DNA of 64,000 nucleotides. Source: Cliona cf. orientalis. Lineage: Eukaryota > Porifera > Demospongiae > Clionaida > Clionaidae. This document shows, one piece after another, positions 59,301 through 64,000 of the stretch. The stretch's first letter is position 1, and each line of letters starts with the position of its first letter. Where the stretch lies: the NCBI GenBank assembly GCA_963930775.1, contig OZ005707.1, forward strand, positions 2,976,001 to 3,040,000, read 5' to 3'. The notes beneath the pieces were generated by a model. That model searched no databases. It worked only from the letters and a program-made list of their open reading frames with translations, and was not told the origin of the DNA. Both the position numbers and the translations under genes were made by a program.

Positions 59301-62300
59301 GAGGTGGAGCATCACTAGAAATGACATCTCTATATATCTCGTAGAGCTGTTCTGGATTGGCATCATGCTCTAACAAGGTTTTTATGATCTCACTGTTAGT
59401 TGTAAGCAATAAAGGGGACTTTCCTTCCCCGTCCTGTATGTTAGGGTCACATTTGTGGTCAAGGAGTACTTTCACACCTATTAGATTTCCTTTTGCGCAA
59501 GCACAGTGGAGGGGAGTTTGACCATTTTTATTTTTACAATTTAGAGCTTCCTCAACATCACCAATTTCTTTCATCTGCTTCAAAAGATACTCAATTATGT
59601 TTTGAAAATTACGGTCACGTCTTCTTTTGAAAATCTCATGTAGAGGTAAGTCATCTTGTCCATTGGAATAGTATAATACATTATGTGCTGGACAACTCAA
59701 AAGTTGAATTACATCAAATGAATGTTTTCGACATGCCACATGCAGAGGTAGATCACCATCACTGTTAGGTGAAGATAGCCATGATGCATAAACTTCAGCA
59801 GATGTATTGATTTTAAGGTATTCAACAATTGGTTTTACGTAATAAAACTGATTTTCACATGCTTCATGTAACAAAGTATTTCCATTTTTTGTCACCATGC
59901 TTTGAGATAGAATATTATGGTCTTTGCATCTTTGAAAAATTAGATCAACATCGGATGGTGTTCCATTTCGACAAGCTAAGTGAATTGGAAATTCACACTC
60001 CTTATTTTGTACCACTGCCTTACATCCAATATTTAACAGATGTTCTACAAAACCTTCATACATTGCAGCTTCATGTAATGCAGTATTACCTAGCTTATTG
60101 CATGCATCAATTAAACATGGTGAGGTTCTCTTGGAAATTAACTTGATCGTCTTCAGATTTCGTTTCCTACATGCAATATGTAAAGGTAGCTCATCTTCTT
60201 TGTTGTATAGGTTTGGATCGCATTTTAATTTTGATAAGAGAAATTTAACAATTTCAATATTTCCAGCAGCTATGTGCAAACCAGTATTTCCATCACTGTT
60301 TTGACTATTGTAATCCACAGTGCATGCATCAGTGATAATTTTAACTAGCTTTCTTGATTCATGGCAGCATACATGAAAAGGTAACTCTAAACAATCATTT
60401 TTAATTTGTGCAGCTTTGCGATGTAATGAGATGATAGAATCAATTATGTAATCGCTTCCTGTTCTACATGCTACATGCAGAGGCGTATCTCCAGGCTTGA
60501 TTTCACTTTCATCAGGAATATTCTCGTTTACTTGATTGGTTGGATCACAGTTTTTGAGGGCCATCACGACCTCCTTTGTGGGTTTGACTTTTTTATGCAG
60601 CTTACAAACAATGTGCAAAGGAGTTTCTCCATGGCCATTCTGAATATCTGTTGAGCAATGATAACACTGAACAAGTTGAATTGCAATGCCAAAGTGGCCA
60701 TTCTTGCAGGCCAGATGTAGTGGGGTATTACCATTGATGTCTTTGCAGACTAAAACATCAGGAGGGGTATGTTTGATCACTGACTCAAACAGTTCAATAG
60801 ATTGCTCTTGTAATAGACATACACTATGAATAGCACATTCATTTCTTAGATTTGGCACATTTGTCAAAGCATTCATCTTCTTTATTAAGTATCGGACACT
60901 ACCAGTCTGTTTACATCGGCAGGCAATATGTAATGGGGTGTCATCAGCTTTGTTGCAAGTATTGGTGAGCTCTGGTGAAGTAGCAACAATCTTTACCATC
61001 TCTAATGAATGACCGGCTGCTACATGTAGAGGCAGATCTCCATCATTATTTCTTTTGTTAGGTTTGCATCCCAATTCTTCAGTTAGATATTTAACGTTGA
61101 GAAAATGTCCTGCATTACAGGCAATGTGGAGTGGAGTATTTCCATTGTTGTCACTAGTATCACAGTCAGCAATGGAAAAAAGTGCAAAGATTGCTTTTGA
61201 CAGACTTTGTCTTACTATCAAATGCAGTGGAGTACATCCTTCGCTGTTCTTGTGCGAGAGGGCTTCATAAAATCTGGTACCGCTTGAAAAGAATTGGAGT
61301 ATATCAATTGCAAACCATTGGCATGCAATGTGCACTGGAGTATTTCCGTCCTTGTTTGGCACCGAGATGAGATTATTTCCAAGAGCTATTACAGCCTGAA
61401 GTGACTGCCTTGAAGTGGAAATACACAAGTGCAATGGTAAATTCCCATCATCATCTTGAATATCAATGCTACAATCTGCACCATGGTGCACTAGCCAACA
61501 CACCATTGAATAGTTTCTTTGTTCACTTGCTACCTGTAAGGGTTTTTTACCAACTGAATCAATACCATTGACGTTGGATGAATTAACCAGTACTTCAAGG
61601 AGGTCTATATTTCGTTGAGTACAAGCAATATGAACTGCCTTTGAATCAGCAAGAGCAGGATCATGTTGGAGTAATACCTTTACAAAATATATCTTGCGAG
61701 CACTTTCTAGAGCTCCACTGCATACTAAGTGCAATGGGGAATGGCCCTCCTTATTGGCTTGGAACTTACATGGAGGTAATTTTTGCAGTAGTTTTTCAAT
61801 AGTGTAATCATAAGTTCCCATGCAAGCAAGGTGAAGGGGTGTATTGCCGTCTACGTCTTCAGTGGCCACATTGTTCAAGTTGAGTAGCTCAATGAGATCC
61901 GGAGATTTTTGGCAGGCGATGTGCAAAGCCAATTTTTCTTGCTTATTTTTAATCTTCTGATTGCCAGTAAAGTCTAGAAGGTACTTAGCAATGTCGTAGT
62001 GTGTATACTGACAAGCATAATGTAGTGCAGTGTTTCCTTTATGATCACAGAGGTCAATATTAACAATAGTAAGCGCTTTTACAAGTTCAAGATCACCACG
62101 TCTGCATGCAGTTTCCAAGAGAGATTCATCCTCTGAGTCACTGAAAGCTTTGGGGTTAGCATTACACTTTGTAATGAGATACTTGATTATTTCATTCTGT
62201 TTACTATTTCTTTTATCTCTTTTCACTATAAATTTCAGAGCATCTGTATACTGTTGCTTGGTATAAACTCCTATCTCTGTAGTGAGGCACTTGATCACGC

Positions 62301-63956
62301 TTAAGTGTCCTTGAGAACATGCAATCAAAAGAGGACATAATTTCTCAACGTTTTTTTTCAACAAAAGTTCTCTATCTCCCACCAACTTTATCAGATCATC
62401 AGATGGTGTTGGGCAACCACAGGCTAAATGCAATGGATACTCATTGTTCATATTCTTTTCTTTTATGCTGCAGTAATCCTTTTCAATTAAGTAGTTTGCA
62501 ACCTCTGTTGATCCATATCTACAAGCAATATGAAGCAAAGTATCCTCAACTTGTGGCACTTTTGAATCAGTGCTACATTTTATTTCTTCAATTAGAAACT
62601 GCACTACTTCAACTTTTCCATATTTACATGCATTTTGCAGAGGTGAGTAACTAGTACGGTGTCCATGACGTACAGCTTGTTGTGCCTCATTAAGATCAAT
62701 AGGTTGAAATAATCTCACAATTTCAAGAGATTTTGAGCAAGCAATGGAAAGTGGTACTTCTCCACGATTATTTACAATTCTCCAGTTAGGTCCAAAACCT
62801 AACAAAAGTGCAACAGCTTCAAGGTTGTTACTTTTGCATGCAACATGTAGGGGTGTGTCGCCATTACTGTCAGTGACATTGACATTTTCATCTGTGACTA
62901 AAGTACGAAGGATATCTACATGCTTGTCATCCTTACATACACAGTGGATCTGTACGTCTGCATAGTGCATGAAATCAGAATGACTATATGGATGGCAGTC
63001 TTCAGTATTAACAATAAACTTAATAGCATCAAGATTAGCTGCTTTGCAAGCAATATGCAGAGGAGTGTTACCATATTTGCATTTCCTATGCATGTCAACA
63101 TCTCGACAAAGTGCTTTAATCAATTCCATTGGTAGCCGTGGAAAAGTGGATAACGCCAAATGCAGGGGCAATTCTCCTTCATTATTAACCACATTCATTC
63201 CACTTTGCTTGTGTGATACCAAAGCCTTCACCAAAGACAGTGATCCCTTTTTAGAGCAAGCTATATGGAGTGGAGTATTGCCATTTCCATCCGGCTTGTT
63301 TACATTCATAATACCCTGAAACATGACTATGTTAGCTAGCTTTGAACTGCCATGTTTACATATAATGTGGAGTGGAAGCTGATATTTATTATTAACAATA
63401 TTTTGATCACAAAATTTCTGTCGAGTCAGATATTGAATTAGTTCAGAGTTACCAGACTGACAAGCTATGTGAAGAGGAGTGTTACCTTCAAGGTCTTTTG
63501 TGTTCATCTCAACAACTTCACTACTAACTAGTTTCGTTAGCTCTATGCTGCCTTGTTTGCATATAATATGCAAGGGAAGTTGCCCCTCCTCATTTAAAAC
63601 ATTCTGATCACAGTGTTTATCCCATGTCAGAAACTGAACAAGCTCAACATTGCCTGATTGGCATGCCATGTGCAAGGGAGTGTTTCCGGCTTTGTCCTTA
63701 CAATTTATATCCAGATCTTTCTGAGAACTCACAAGTCGAGCTAATACAAGGCTATTTTTCTCACAAGCAATATGTAATGGCAGCTTGCCATCCTCATTCT
63801 GAATATCCTGCCTGAATGAAAGGTCAGCTAAGAGCTTCACGACTTCAATGCTATCTAGTGAACAGGCAAGATGCAAAATTGTTATTTTATTGTCTTTAGT
63901 GATCAAATCTTCCACCAACAATACCCTTACAACTCTTGTATAGTTTTGTTTACAAG
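56316..63956 (-). CDS. Ankyrin-repeat ROC-COR protein with C-terminal Death domain (5' end outside window)
   Basis: Two exons in the window: 57279-63956 (6678 nt, phase 1 at both ends) and the last exon 56316-56623; about 2330 residues. Residues 1 to about 1545 (from exon start) are some 40-45 ankyrin repeats (consensus GNTPLHIAC). Next a ROC GTPase: P-loop GHPEVGKTT near 1562, DFAGQPEYY, and GSHSDK where Ras-like proteins have NKxD. Then a COR-like region, an acidic Asp/Glu/Tyr stretch (57950-58070) and a C-terminal module. The last exon encodes a Death domain (RPTLSQIDRVEGNNG ... EIASDLEHLF). Ankyrin-ROC-COR-Death is the order of DAPK1 after its kinase; whether a kinase is encoded upstream cannot be seen. 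The acceptor at 63957-63958 follows a TTTTTTCCTGTAG tract, so coding sequence continues upstream. Probable role: GTP-regulated scaffold in death or stress signalling (inference). Confidence 0.9.
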
Positions 63957-64000
63957 CTACAGGAAAAAATGAATCAATTAAGAATTCCTTGTATTTCTTT

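Noticed and set aside
63919-63921. Start of the ankyrin-ROCO protein at a TTG at 63921
   Set aside because: The ankyrin repeat continues upstream in frame to an acceptor at 63957-63958, so the exon is internal and the start is outside the window.
1-64000. tRNA, rRNA or other structured RNA genes
   Set aside because: I saw no tRNA B-box plus acceptor pairing or rRNA sequence; a covariance-model search (tRNAscan-SE, Infernal) would be decisive and could not be run.

Overview
The window looks like nuclear DNA of an early-branching animal, most likely a demosponge. Supporting points are the very short GT-AG introns (often 55-120 bp), giant intronless coding blocks, long Calx-beta arrays of the kind known from sponge aggregation-factor genes, and many short inverted-repeat elements in AT-rich spacers. 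The taxon is an inference; no rRNA or organellar marker is present.

Layout: (1) 1-21904, + strand: the 3' part of a very large Calx-beta-domain gene, about 44 exons and about 3960 codons in the window, every intron in phase 1. From 11105 onward it is built from a four-domain, four-exon cassette repeated in tandem. Its 5.3 kb intron (2920-8244) contains repeats and, on the opposite strand, a small three-exon gene (5248-5657) for a predicted secreted protein. (2) 21905-25124: intergenic, with a GC-rich fold-back element and a second inverted-repeat element. (3) 25125-38456, + strand: a complete sacsin-like co-chaperone gene (about 4329 aa) with three HSP90-like ATPase repeats, a J domain and a C-terminal HEPN domain; one exon is 12.6 kb. 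(4) 40101-47077, + strand: a small type I membrane protein gene with one LDL-receptor class A domain. Its second intron carries a 4.4 kb Ty3/gypsy LTR retrotransposon (minus strand) with identical LTRs and a 5 bp target duplication, i.e. a very recent insertion, itself inside an older dispersed repeat. (5) 47.1-53.45 kb: a repeat-rich block with at least five separate inverted-repeat elements, several with recognisable target-site duplications. (6) 53491-54668, + strand: the main exon of a PGAP4/TMEM246-like Golgi glycosyltransferase. (7) 55.2-55.8 kb: a local tandem/inverted repeat. (8) 56316-63956, minus strand: the 3' part of a large ankyrin-ROC-COR-Death protein gene, the domain order of DAPK1 downstream of its kinase; the 5' end is outside the window.

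The genes are not an operon and there is no direct evidence that they act together. Broadly they cover cell-surface or extracellular adhesion (Calx-beta protein, LDLa membrane protein, small secreted protein), GPI-anchor side-chain modification (PGAP4-like), protein quality control (sacsin-like) and death/innate-type signalling (ankyrin-ROCO-Death). The most unusual features are the higher-order cassette amplification of the Calx-beta gene, the nested antisense secreted-protein gene, and the dense set of fold-back elements, one of which carries a copy of a host exon fragment.
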